In this document: in pieces, positions 1 through 7,567 of the stretch | Layout of the letters: each line of letters begins with the position of its first letter | Position numbering within the stretch: the first letter of the stretch is position 1 | Source of the DNA: an uncultured Prevotellaceae bacterium | Lineage (GTDB): Bacteria; Bacteroidota; Bacteroidia; Bacteroidales; Bacteroidaceae | Assembly (NCBI GenBank): GCA_946406585.1 | Contig: CAMJLI010000029.1 | Span: 1-15,128 of the forward strand | Reading direction: 5' to 3' | Length of the DNA: 15,128 nucleotides | Made by a program: the position numbers and the translations under genes | The notes under the pieces: model-generated | The model's database searches: none | What the model was told of the DNA's origin: nothing | The model's input: only the letters and a program-made list of their open reading frames with translations

Positions 1-2
1 TC

Positions 3-371
3 TACTACTCCACCGACAATTTCGAGACACGCACCACCATTTTCGAGATGAAGAAAATGCCAGCCAACAACATGCAATACGTAGAGGCCGCCCCTGTCAT
101 TTCGCTTGAGGGAGACCAGGAATTGCTTGTCAGGGTGTATCCTTGGTACAATGGTGCCGCCACCGGCAAGACCATCTGCCTCTCCGACGTCACCATCAGC
201 GGCATTGCCATGGATGCCACAGGAATACACGACACCGGCAGCAACGACATTGAGTCCACACGCTATTACTCCGTTGACGGCCGTCAGTTGGCATCGCTCA
301 CACCCGGCATCAACATCGTATGCCAACAGATGGCCGACGGCACTTGCATTACAAAGAAGGTCATACGATAA
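3..371 (+). CDS. C-terminal part of a secreted protein, probably a polysaccharide-active enzyme (partial at the left edge)
   Basis: The reading frame is open from the left edge to TAA at 369-371, so the N-terminus lies outside the window and only about 122 residues are visible. The visible part is rich in beta-strand-forming, polar residues. It contains the motif LLVRVYPWYNG followed by GKTICLSDVTISG, which I associate with the last beta-sandwich of Prevotella secreted pectate-lyase-type proteins; that link is from memory and the catalytic domain cannot be seen. The last ~38 residues (255-368) carry RYYSVDGRQ, PGINIV, MADGT and KKVIR. This tail closely parallels the end of the pectin methylesterase that starts 66 nt downstream. 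The short gap with no recognisable promoter suggests co-transcription with that gene. The frame is secure; the enzymatic role is only inferred from the neighbour. Confidence 0.75.
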   Translation, partial: YYSTDNFETRTTIFEMKKMPANNMQYVEAAPVISLEGDQELLVRVYPWYNGAATGKTICLSDVTISGIAMDATGIHDTGSNDIESTRYYSVDGRQLASLTPGINIVCQQMADGTCITKKVIR

Positions 372-437
372 GGAAACAAGGCATCCCTCTTGATGCAGCC
401 ACATAACTAAGTAACAAACCAACAACACATATATAAC

Positions 438-3400
438 ATGAAAACAATCAGTATTAGAAAAGCACTGGCGGCCATTGTCATGATGCTTAGCCCCATGGCA
501 GGCATGGGTCAAGACGTGACCATAGCCGACTGGAATTTCGAGAACAGCACCGACGCCACAACCTGGTTCAAGGACGGCGCTCCGGAGATCGCCCCCGACG
601 AGTGCGTCGGCGACAAGTCAAACTACCTGCTCACCGCCATGTCGACCAACCGCTACTGGCAACTATGCAGCGGATGGGAGAACAGGGTGCTACGCATCGA
701 GAACAGCGAGGCAAACAACATCAGCGACTATTCCGATGCAAGCCAACACAATGTTTACTATGAGATACAATTCCCCACAAAGGGGTACAAGAACATCAAG
801 GTGAACTTTGCCAATGCTTATGGAGCAAACGCAGAAGCCACCTTGCAAGCCGTGGTCAGTACCGACGGTGGTGCTACGTGGGTTGACGCTGGTGCGTTCA
901 CCACAGCACCATATTGGTGGGTCTACAACGCCAACACCGTATCACTATCCGCCAACAACAAGGACAAAGTGATGCTGAGACTGATAGCAGGCAATGGTTT
1001 CGCCAGCAACTGGAACATGGACTATATCACGGTGAAAGGTGAAACAGCCGACGGCCCACAAGTAGTGGATGTAAAAGACTTCACAGCCGTATGGCCTCTC
1101 AACCAGGGTACAGACAACGCGACAGCAGCAGAGGTGTCTGTCAACGGGTTGTTCTCCGTGGCAGAATTTTCTTACGGTGATGGTCTTATAGTGCAAGGCA
1201 TACGCTCGGCTGGCGGCATCACGGAGACGCTGTTCCAACCCACAGAAGTGGCTGGCGAACAAAGCGATGCCAATGCCATCATGTTCACATTCACTCCGAA
1301 GAAATCACTCACCTTCACACCGAAAAACCTCTCCTTCAACTCCAGCAGAATAGGCACAAACGGCGGCAACTTCGACGTTGTGGTGTTCAGCGGCGACAAT
1401 GCCGTGACAATAGCTGAAAACGAGAGACCACAACTGGTAAAGGAAGAGCCTTACTTCAGCACCTACAGCTACGACTTGAGCAATGTGCCTGCAACCGATG
1501 GTACCCTCGTTGTGAAAATATACATCCGCGGCCTGGCCACAAACAAGCAATATGGCTTCAACAACATGGTGGTGACTGGCGATGTGGCAGGCACGCTGGA
1601 AGCCGTTCCCACATACACCATGCACGTGAGAACCGGCACTGAGGGAGCAGGCAAGGTGTCGTGCAACCCGGCCGGCAACGAGTTCGATGAAGGAACAAAG
1701 ATCACTGTCACCGCCACAGAGAACTTCGGCTACCACTTCATCTCCTGGACCGACGAAGAAGGCAACGAGATATCGACGAGCAACCCCTACAGCTTTGAAA
1801 TAATGGCCAACACATCGCTCGTGGCCACATACAGCAAGAAGAATGTCTACGCCATCAACCTCAAACTGGAAGGCGGTGCCAACCCCAATTTGGTGCAACT
1901 GCTGCCCGAGGGCAATGTGGTGGACGGCATACACCACTATGAAGAAGGCACCGACGTGAAACTGACGGCAATAAACAACCGCATCCTCACCTTCACCAAC
2001 TGGAGTGGCGATTATGAAGGAACAAATCCCGACCTTGAAGTGAAAGTGGACGGCGAGAAAAACATCACTGCCAATTTCTCTTGCGCCGACTTCATCGTGG
2101 GATGGGACCTCTACAACGACCAGCCATCCAAAGACCGTGCCGCCGACTACAAGAGCGACTCCGAGAATGCCGGTGTGCTGGCACTGCGCAATGCCGAAGG
2201 AACCACTACCAGCTGGCTCACCCGTGGTGTGAACAACGGACAGGAGAACGGCAAATATGCTGCAAGGATATGGAAATACCTCAGCGAGAAATGGTATTGG
2301 GAAATATCCTTCTCCACCAAAGGCTACGAGAACATCGTGCTCTCATCCTGCATCGGCGACGACTACAACACCTATAGCGTGATAAATGCAGAATACAGCA
2401 TCGACGGCGGCGAGACATTCACCAAGATTGGCGAGTTCAATCCTCCAAGCCGTGGCTGGGATGGACCTAAGGAATTTGCCCTTCCGGCAGATGCAAACAA
2501 CCAAGAGCGGGTGTACATTCGCTGGATGCCCGACCGCACAAGCGACATGGTGGGCGTGACAAGCGACTACGACGGCACCTCCATCGCCGAGATTTTCGTA
2601 CTTGCCGACCTTGGTGCCATGGCCGACCAGGAAGCAGTTCTCGTATCAAGCAATCCTGAGAATGGCGCCATTGGCGTGTCGAGCAGCGGTTCGATAATCC
2701 TCAATTACGACAACAAGATAAAGGCTGGTGAAGGAAATGCCACACTTGATGGCGAAGAAATCACCCCCATCATCAGCGGCAAGAGCGCCATCTTCAAGTA
2801 CAATGGATTGAAATATGCCACAAGCTACACCTTCACCATGCCTGAAGGCGTTCTGACCTCACGCAACGGCAAGCCAGTGGCAGCCACCACCATAGAGTTC
2901 ACCACCATGGAGCGCACCCAGCCCGAGGCACGCCTCTTCGATGCCATCGTAGCCCTTGACGGCAGCGGCGACTACAACACTGTGCAGGACGCCATCAACG
3001 CAGCACCGACAGGACGCGCCAAACCATGGCTCATCTTCATCAAGAACGGAAAGTACAACGAGCATGTTGACGTGCCTGCCTCGAAGACCAACATACACTT
3101 CATAGGACAAGACCGCGACAAGACCGTGATATACGACAACCGCCTGTGTGGTGGCGAAAACGCTTACTCCGTAGACCCGGGAGCCACTGTTGTGGTGAAA
3201 GGCAACGATACATTCTTTGAGAACCTCACCTTGGAGAACAGTTACGGACACGAGAAGCAAGCCGGCCCGCAAGCCCTTGCACTCAACACGCAAGCCGACC
3301 GTGTGGCACTCAACCAAGTGGCACTCCTCTCATACCAAGACACATGGATCACAACATCCAAGTCGAACAACCGCCATTACATCAAGAACTCCATCATCGA

Positions 3401-4262
3401 AGGAGCAGTAGACTTCATCTACAATTCCGGAAATGTCTACTTGGATGGTGACACGATAGAAATCAACCGTCCGTCTGGCGGCTACATCGTTGCCCCAAGC
3501 CATTCCCTCGACGTGAAATGGGGATACGTCTTCCAAAACAACGTCATCCGTCCTCGTGCCGGTGTCACAGTGACCGACGTATGGCTCGGCCGTCCATGGC
3601 ACAACAATCCCAAGACAGTGTTCATCAACACCCAGACATTCGTCAACATCCCCGCTGCCGGATGGTATGAGACCATGGGCGGACTGCCTGTGCTCTGGGC
3701 CGACTACAACACCGTGGATGGCAATGGCAACCCTGTGGACTTGAGCAACCGCCGCGACACCTACTACTACACCAATTCCGACGGCGAACGTGTCTACGGA
3801 AAAGCCAAGAACTACCTGACTGCCGAGGAAGCAGCCCAATACACCATCAAGAATGTGATGGGCGGCGACGACAACTGGCAGCCCGACCTGCTCTGCGAGG
3901 AATGCGAGGCTCCTGTCCCTGTGACAAGCGGCAAGAACATCACTTGGGATGCCGTGCCTTATGCCATCTGCTATGTGGTGACAAAGGGAGAAGATGTGGT
4001 GGCCTTCACTACAGAGCCGAACTATGGCGAAGCCGAGGAAAATGCCACCTACTACGTACAAGCAGTTAACGAGAATGGTGGTCTCAGCATCAAAGGCAAG
4101 GCTTCTGAATACACGGGGGTGTACTCGTTGAAACAAAATGACAGCACCGCATCACCTGTCGGATACTACACCATCGACGGCAGACAAACAAGCAGCCAGC
4201 AAAAAGGCTTGAACATCGTCCGCATGAACGACGGCACCGTGAAGAAGGTGGTGGTGAAGTAA
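438..4262 (+). CDS. Modular secreted pectin methylesterase (carbohydrate esterase family 8)
   Basis: This 1274-residue exported enzyme should hydrolyse methyl esters of homogalacturonan, opening pectin to lyases and hydrolases. A signal peptide (basic start, hydrophobic residues ~8-22, likely cleavage near MGQ/D) has no lipobox Cys. Apparent domains: beta-sandwich ~27-200; second sandwich-like module ~205-390; two InlB-like repeats 392-549; a module resembling the first at 550-~722; SbsA-type Ig-like (Big_5) domain ~734-823; CE8 beta-helix ~835-1130; FN3-like domain ~1157-1233; C-terminal tail 1240-1274. CE8 landmarks are all present: NGKYNE 870-875, QALAL 945-949, YQDTW 966-970 (acid Asp968), DFIYN from Asp992 (nucleophile; the family usually has DFIFG), LGRPW 1050-1054. 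It therefore looks catalytically competent. It is far longer than single-domain CE8 enzymes (~300-400 residues). ATG at 438 is chosen because it places the signal peptide directly at the start. A strong terminator follows. Confidence 0.93.
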   Translation: MKTISIRKALAAIVMMLSPMAGMGQDVTIADWNFENSTDATTWFKDGAPEIAPDECVGDKSNYLLTAMSTNRYWQLCSGWENRVLRIENSEANNISDYSDASQHNVYYEIQFPTKGYKNIKVNFANAYGANAEATLQAVVSTDGGATWVDAGAFTTAPYWWVYNANTVSLSANNKDKVMLRLIAGNGFASNWNMDYITVKGETADGPQVVDVKDFTAVWPLNQGTDNATAAEVSVNGLFSVAEFSYGDGLIVQGIRSAGGITETLFQPTEVAGEQSDANAIMFTFTPKKSLTFTPKNLSFNSSRIGTNGGNFDVVVFSGDNAVTIAENERPQLVKEEPYFSTYSYDLSNVPATDGTLVVKIYIRGLATNKQYGFNNMVVTGDVAGTLEAVPTYTMHVRTGTEGAGKVSCNPAGNEFDEGTKITVTATENFGYHFISWTDEEGNEISTSNPYSFEIMANTSLVATYSKKNVYAINLKLEGGANPNLVQLLPEGNVVDGIHHYEEGTDVKLTAINNRILTFTNWSGDYEGTNPDLEVKVDGEKNITANFSCADFIVGWDLYNDQPSKDRAADYKSDSENAGVLALRNAEGTTTSWLTRGVNNGQENGKYAARIWKYLSEKWYWEISFSTKGYENIVLSSCIGDDYNTYSVINAEYSIDGGETFTKIGEFNPPSRGWDGPKEFALPADANNQERVYIRWMPDRTSDMVGVTSDYDGTSIAEIFVLADLGAMADQEAVLVSSNPENGAIGVSSSGSIILNYDNKIKAGEGNATLDGEEITPIISGKSAIFKYNGLKYATSYTFTMPEGVLTSRNGKPVAATTIEFTTMERTQPEARLFDAIVALDGSGDYNTVQDAINAAPTGRAKPWLIFIKNGKYNEHVDVPASKTNIHFIGQDRDKTVIYDNRLCGGENAYSVDPGATVVVKGNDTFFENLTLENSYGHEKQAGPQALALNTQADRVALNQVALLSYQDTWITTSKSNNRHYIKNSIIEGAVDFIYNSGNVYLDGDTIEINRPSGGYIVAPSHSLDVKWGYVFQNNVIRPRAGVTVTDVWLGRPWHNNPKTVFINTQTFVNIPAAGWYETMGGLPVLWADYNTVDGNGNPVDLSNRRDTYYYTNSDGERVYGKAKNYLTAEEAAQYTIKNVMGGDDNWQPDLLCEECEAPVPVTSGKNITWDAVPYAICYVVTKGEDVVAFTTEPNYGEAEENATYYVQAVNENGGLSIKGKASEYTGVYSLKQNDSTASPVGYYTIDGRQTSSQQKGLNIVRMNDGTVKKVVVK
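1611..2084 (+). repeat. Tandem InlB-like (divergent B-repeat) modules inside the pectin methylesterase
   Basis: Two consecutive modules of about 79 residues each, residues 392-470 and 471-549, share one plan. Each begins with a Y-x-(I/M)-x-(V/L) strand, followed by a glycine-rich segment, then F/Y-EEGT-K/D-(I/V)-(T/K)-(V/L)-T-A, then F-x-(S/N)-W-(T/S), and ends with a strand like ITANFSC or LVATYSK. This is the pattern of the divergent InlB B-repeat family of extracellular proteins. The role is probably as a spacer or in adhesion; no catalytic function is expected. Boundaries are approximate. Confidence 0.7.
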
Positions 4263-4280
4263 GCATCTTCCTAAAACTCC

Positions 4281-4329
4281 AACAAAGCATCCAGTTTTTC
4301 ACCCTTCTGAAAGCTGGATGCTTTGTTTT
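4281..4329 (+). terminator. Rho-independent terminator after the pectin methylesterase
   Basis: A perfect 14-bp inverted repeat pairs AACAAAGCATCCAG (4281-4294) with CTGGATGCTTTGTT (4314-4327). It is followed by a T-rich end (TTTTATT). The 19-nt loop can extend the stem through further T-A pairs and two G-T pairs (4295-4299 with 4309-4313). It starts 18 nt after the stop codon at 4260-4262 and separates the secreted-enzyme genes from the polysaccharide cassette. Confidence 0.85.
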
Positions 4330-4482
4330 ATTGCAATGCGAAATATTGCTCAAAAACCCATCATCACAGCACGAAGGGCACGAAAAAATGGTTTCCTGCT
4401 AGGCAAGACACTGAGATTAGCCCTTTCCATGCAATAAAACCCCTTCCTTTTCCGTTTCTTAATTGATGTGAAAACACGCCCC

Positions 4483-5823
4483 ATGACCGAACAAGACATA
4501 AACAGCAAGCGCCGTTCTTCCCTGTTGAAGAAAAACATTCTCGCATCCTTCCTTGTCAAGGGATGGTCGGCTGTTGTCGTGCTTCTCATGGTGCCCGTGA
4601 CCCTTCACTGTCTTGGCGAATACAAGAACGGGGTGTGGCTGACCATCAGCAGCATTCTTGTATGGATAGACAACATGGACATTGGTCTGGGCAATGGCCT
4701 CCGGAACAAATTGGCCACCTATATCGCATACGACGACACCCATCGTGCCCGCTCCTTGATATCCTCCACTTTTGCCATGCTCACTTGCATCATGCTCCCC
4801 ACCATGGCAGTTCTGCTCGTCTTGGTCAACACTTGCGACACCTACGGTTTTCTCAATGTGTCACCCCAAGAGGTGGGCGGACTTGACACCGTTCTCATTG
4901 TGACCATTCTATTTGTCTGCTCCACATTCATTTTCAAACTGATAGGCAATTTCTACATGGGGCTTCAGCTGCCAGCGGTAAGCAACCTGCTCATCGCCCT
5001 CGGCCAGACCCTCGCCCTGATTGGCACATATGTCGTCTACCTCTCCGGCAGCCACTCATTGATGCACATAGCATTGGTGAACACCCTGGCACCATTCCTG
5101 GTTTATGTGCTTGCCTATCCATATACATTCCACCACCTATACCCCCATTTGCGCCCTTCCCGCAAGCTTGTCAACATGTCGGAAGCCAAGAGCGTGATGA
5201 CGATGGGCGTGAAATTCTTCATCATGCAGATATCGAGCCTTGTCCTGTTCATGACAGCCAACATACTGATTTCCAAATTGTTTTCACCATCAATGGTGAC
5301 TCCATACCAGATCACATATCGATATTTCAGTCTGATGCTGGTGGTGTTCACTGTCATCTGCATGCCTTTCTGGAATGCCACCACCGACGCCTACGAACGC
5401 GGCGACATGGAATGGATACGCTCAGCCAACAAGAAACTCAATGTGATGACATTGGCCATCTTGATATCGATGGCGGCCATGGTGGCCATATCGCCATGGG
5501 TCTATGCCATCTGGATAGGCAAGGACATACAGATTGACATTCGCATGAGCATTGCAATGGCAGCATACGTCTTCATCCTGATTTACAGCATGAGATACAG
5601 CTACTTCATCAACGGCATAGGCAAATTGTGGTTGCAGCTGGTGATCACGACGACAGCAGCAATACTGTTCATCCCCTTGGCATACGCCAGTGCATATTGG
5701 TCGCACGACATCATCTGGTTTATTGCCACCATGTGCCTGGTCAACATCCCAGGCCTCATCGTCAACCGCATACAGTTCAGCAAACTCATCAATGGAAGAG
5801 CCACAGGAATATGGACAAAATAG
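4483..5823 (+). CDS. Wzx-type oligosaccharide flippase (polysaccharide biosynthesis protein)
   Basis: A 446-residue, highly hydrophobic protein with about 12 apparent membrane segments, the size and pattern of the MOP/PST flippase superfamily that moves undecaprenyl-linked oligosaccharide repeat units across the inner membrane. Segments are visible at ~24-43, 51-70, 94-116, 135-152, 165-187, 193-213, 240-265, 280-297, 322-345, 355-372, 382-402 and 408-427. The stretch DIGLGNGLRNKLA (66-78), after a GVWLTISSILVW helix, is a pattern I recognise from this flippase group. The ATG at 4483 is preferred; an in-frame GTG at 4468 would add five residues, but GTG starts are uncommon in Bacteroidetes and no Shine-Dalgarno sequence decides the matter. 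It overlaps the next gene by 13 nt, so the two are probably translationally coupled. The sugar specificity cannot be read from the sequence. Confidence 0.9.
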   Translation: MTEQDINSKRRSSLLKKNILASFLVKGWSAVVVLLMVPVTLHCLGEYKNGVWLTISSILVWIDNMDIGLGNGLRNKLATYIAYDDTHRARSLISSTFAMLTCIMLPTMAVLLVLVNTCDTYGFLNVSPQEVGGLDTVLIVTILFVCSTFIFKLIGNFYMGLQLPAVSNLLIALGQTLALIGTYVVYLSGSHSLMHIALVNTLAPFLVYVLAYPYTFHHLYPHLRPSRKLVNMSEAKSVMTMGVKFFIMQISSLVLFMTANILISKLFSPSMVTPYQITYRYFSLMLVVFTVICMPFWNATTDAYERGDMEWIRSANKKLNVMTLAILISMAAMVAISPWVYAIWIGKDIQIDIRMSIAMAAYVFILIYSMRYSYFINGIGKLWLQLVITTTAAILFIPLAYASAYWSHDIIWFIATMCLVNIPGLIVNRIQFSKLINGRATGIWTK

Positions 5824-6668
5824 CATCCCCCACCCCTATCGCAATACTGATGGCCACTTATAATGGCGAGCGGTATGTCAAGGAGCAATTAGACTCGCTT
5901 GTCCGCCAGGACAATGACCAATGGACATTGTTCATCCACGACGACGGCTCGTCTGACAGCACCCCCCAGATACTGCGCCAATATGCCGGCAGTCATGCCA
6001 ACATCCATGTTTTGGACTACGCCCCCCAGGGAGGAGCCATGAAAAACTTCTTCTCCCTTTTGCAGCGGGTGGAAGCAGACTACTACATGTTTTGCGACCA
6101 GGATGATGTGTGGAAGGAAGGAAAAGTCTCCATTTCCCTGGAAGAGATGAAGAAAATGGAGTCACAGCACAAGTCGAAGCCGATAATAGTGTTCACCGAC
6201 TTGCATGTGACAGACTCCTCGCTATCCATCATTCAAGACTCTTTTTGGCAGGAGATATGCCTTTATCCTGAATACATCACCACATTTGATGAAATAGCAG
6301 CATCCACCGCCGTAACGGGTTGTGCCATGCTTTTCAACCAAAAGGCGAAAGATGCAATAGTCTTCCCCGCGCCATACGCCACGATGCACGACGCCTGGAT
6401 CACAGCCTGCGTGCTGAAGCATGGTGGTGTCATCAAGCCTATACCATCAAAGATGGTATTCTACAGGCAGCATGAAGACAACTGCATTGGTGCAGAAGAC
6501 TTGAACCACATCACGTTGATGTACAGAATAAAGAATTTCAAGAGGATGCAGCAGAAGAACTGGAAGCACTACAAGATGCTCCGCTCTCTGGGCTATGGCT
6601 CCATAGTCAAATTCTTCCGTTACAAGATGACATACAAGAAAAGGATTCGCAACAAGATGCAGAAATGA
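5811..6668 (+). CDS. Family 2 glycosyltransferase (rhamnosyltransferase-like)
   Basis: A 285-residue cytoplasmic or membrane-associated GT-A enzyme that should add one sugar from a nucleotide donor to the growing lipid-linked oligosaccharide. Motifs in order: IAILMATYNGERY near the start (the N-terminal nucleotide-binding strand), HDDGSSDS 43-50, FCDQDD 94-99 (metal-binding DxD region), TGCAMLF 169-175, MHDAWI 192-197 (contains the likely catalytic base region) and YRQHEDN 218-224. The last two resemble the RfbF-like branch often labelled rhamnosyltransferase, but the donor is not proven. The frame stays open further upstream, but the ATG at 5811 puts the start exactly at the conserved first strand and gives a 13-nt overlap with the flippase stop. 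The stop overlaps the next start (ATGA). The C-terminus is very basic (KMTYKKRIRNKMQK), which suits association with the inner membrane. Confidence 0.9.
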   Translation: MDKIASPTPIAILMATYNGERYVKEQLDSLVRQDNDQWTLFIHDDGSSDSTPQILRQYAGSHANIHVLDYAPQGGAMKNFFSLLQRVEADYYMFCDQDDVWKEGKVSISLEEMKKMESQHKSKPIIVFTDLHVTDSSLSIIQDSFWQEICLYPEYITTFDEIAASTAVTGCAMLFNQKAKDAIVFPAPYATMHDAWITACVLKHGGVIKPIPSKMVFYRQHEDNCIGAEDLNHITLMYRIKNFKRMQQKNWKHYKMLRSLGYGSIVKFFRYKMTYKKRIRNKMQK

Positions 6669-7567
6669 TGGATGTATCAATAATCATAGTAAACTACAAC
6701 ACAACCGACTTGCTTCTACAGTGTGTGGATTCGATAGTGTCGTTGACCCATGGCGTGAGCTATGAGATAATCGTCGTTGACAATGGTTCGTCGGAAGACA
6801 ACCTCCAGCCATTGCGCCAAGACACTCGGATAGTCCTGCTTGAGCAAAAGGAAAACCTTGGATTTGGGCGGGCCAACAACAAGGGAGCCGCTGCCGCCAA
6901 GGGGAAGCATCTCTTCCTGCTCAATCCCGACACCATCTTGGTGAATGATGCCATATCCATCCTTTATCGTCATCTTTGCGAACATGAAGAGACGGGACTA
7001 TGTGGCGGCAACATCTTTGACTCTGAGATGACGCCCATCCACTCCCATGACATGTTGCGTCCATCCATCCTCTCCGAACTCGACACCGTTTTTGGGCACA
7101 TATACTACAAGGTGGCTCATGGCAAGAACTCATGGTTCAACCATACAGGCAAGCCCATGAAAGTGGCATTGATAACAGGAGCCGACATGATGGTAAGAAG
7201 AGAGGCATGGGACAAAGTATCAGGCTTCGACCCTTCATTTTTCATGTATTATGAAGACTCCGACCTATGTGTATGCATAGAAGAGGCAGGTTATGACATC
7301 GTCAATGTGCCACAAGCGGAAATAATCCATCTGGAAGGAAAGAGCTTTCAGGAATCCAGGAGCCGGTGTGAAAGATATTTTGGCGGCAGACAAGTCTATT
7401 TTCACAAGCATTATTCCTCTCGGTACAACAAAATAGCCGACTTTCTCAACATATCATCACTGAAAGCAGCTTGCATGCTCTCCTTGCTGCTTGGAAAGAA
7501 AGACAAGAAAGAGAAATACCAGCAACGGCTGGAGGTTTATCACCAACTAACCAACAATGCATCATGA
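6665..7567 (+). CDS. Family 2 glycosyltransferase (WbbL-like)
   Basis: A 300-residue GT-A glycosyltransferase of the WbbL-like group, many of which are dTDP-rhamnosyltransferases; the donor here is not established. Visible motifs: VSIIIVNYNT 4-13, VVDNGSSED 37-45, NLGFGRANN 64-72, LLNPDT 85-90 (the NPD replaces the classical DxD), TGADMMVRR 171-179 and FFMYYEDSDLC 192-202. The last is the characteristic MYxEDxDLC acceptor/base motif of this branch. The start is ATG 6665, overlapping the upstream stop by 4 nt; a second Met directly follows at 6668 and could equally be used. The stop overlaps the next gene's ATG (ATGA at 7564-7567). This chain of overlaps argues for one operon with translational coupling, and for a fixed stoichiometry of the transferases acting in sequence on one repeat unit. 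Confidence 0.9.
   Translation: MMDVSIIIVNYNTTDLLLQCVDSIVSLTHGVSYEIIVVDNGSSEDNLQPLRQDTRIVLLEQKENLGFGRANNKGAAAAKGKHLFLLNPDTILVNDAISILYRHLCEHEETGLCGGNIFDSEMTPIHSHDMLRPSILSELDTVFGHIYYKVAHGKNSWFNHTGKPMKVALITGADMMVRREAWDKVSGFDPSFFMYYEDSDLCVCIEEAGYDIVNVPQAEIIHLEGKSFQESRSRCERYFGGRQVYFHKHYSSRYNKIADFLNISSLKAACMLSLLLGKKDKKEKYQQRLEVYHQLTNNAS

Noticed and set aside
381..396. Possible terminator after the first secreted protein (GCATC...GATGC)
   Set aside because: The stem is only 5 bp and no T-run follows; the downstream gene is probably co-transcribed.
1305..1937. Minus-strand open frame (210 codons) opposite the same gene
   Set aside because: It has a Cys/His/Val-rich composition without domain features and lies opposite well-supported coding sequence.
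3330..4136. Long minus-strand open frame (268 codons) opposite the pectin methylesterase
   Set aside because: It is antisense to the CE8 catalytic region, rich in Val, Cys and His, with no recognisable motif. It reflects the codon bias of the real gene.
4333..4349. Inverted repeat GCAAT/ATTGC after the terminator
   Set aside because: It is five base pairs with a 7-nt loop in AT-rich sequence, which is expected by chance.
4468..4482. GTG start for the flippase five codons upstream
   Set aside because: GTG starts are rare in this group, the extra residues are not hydrophobic or conserved to my knowledge, and an ATG is available at 4483.
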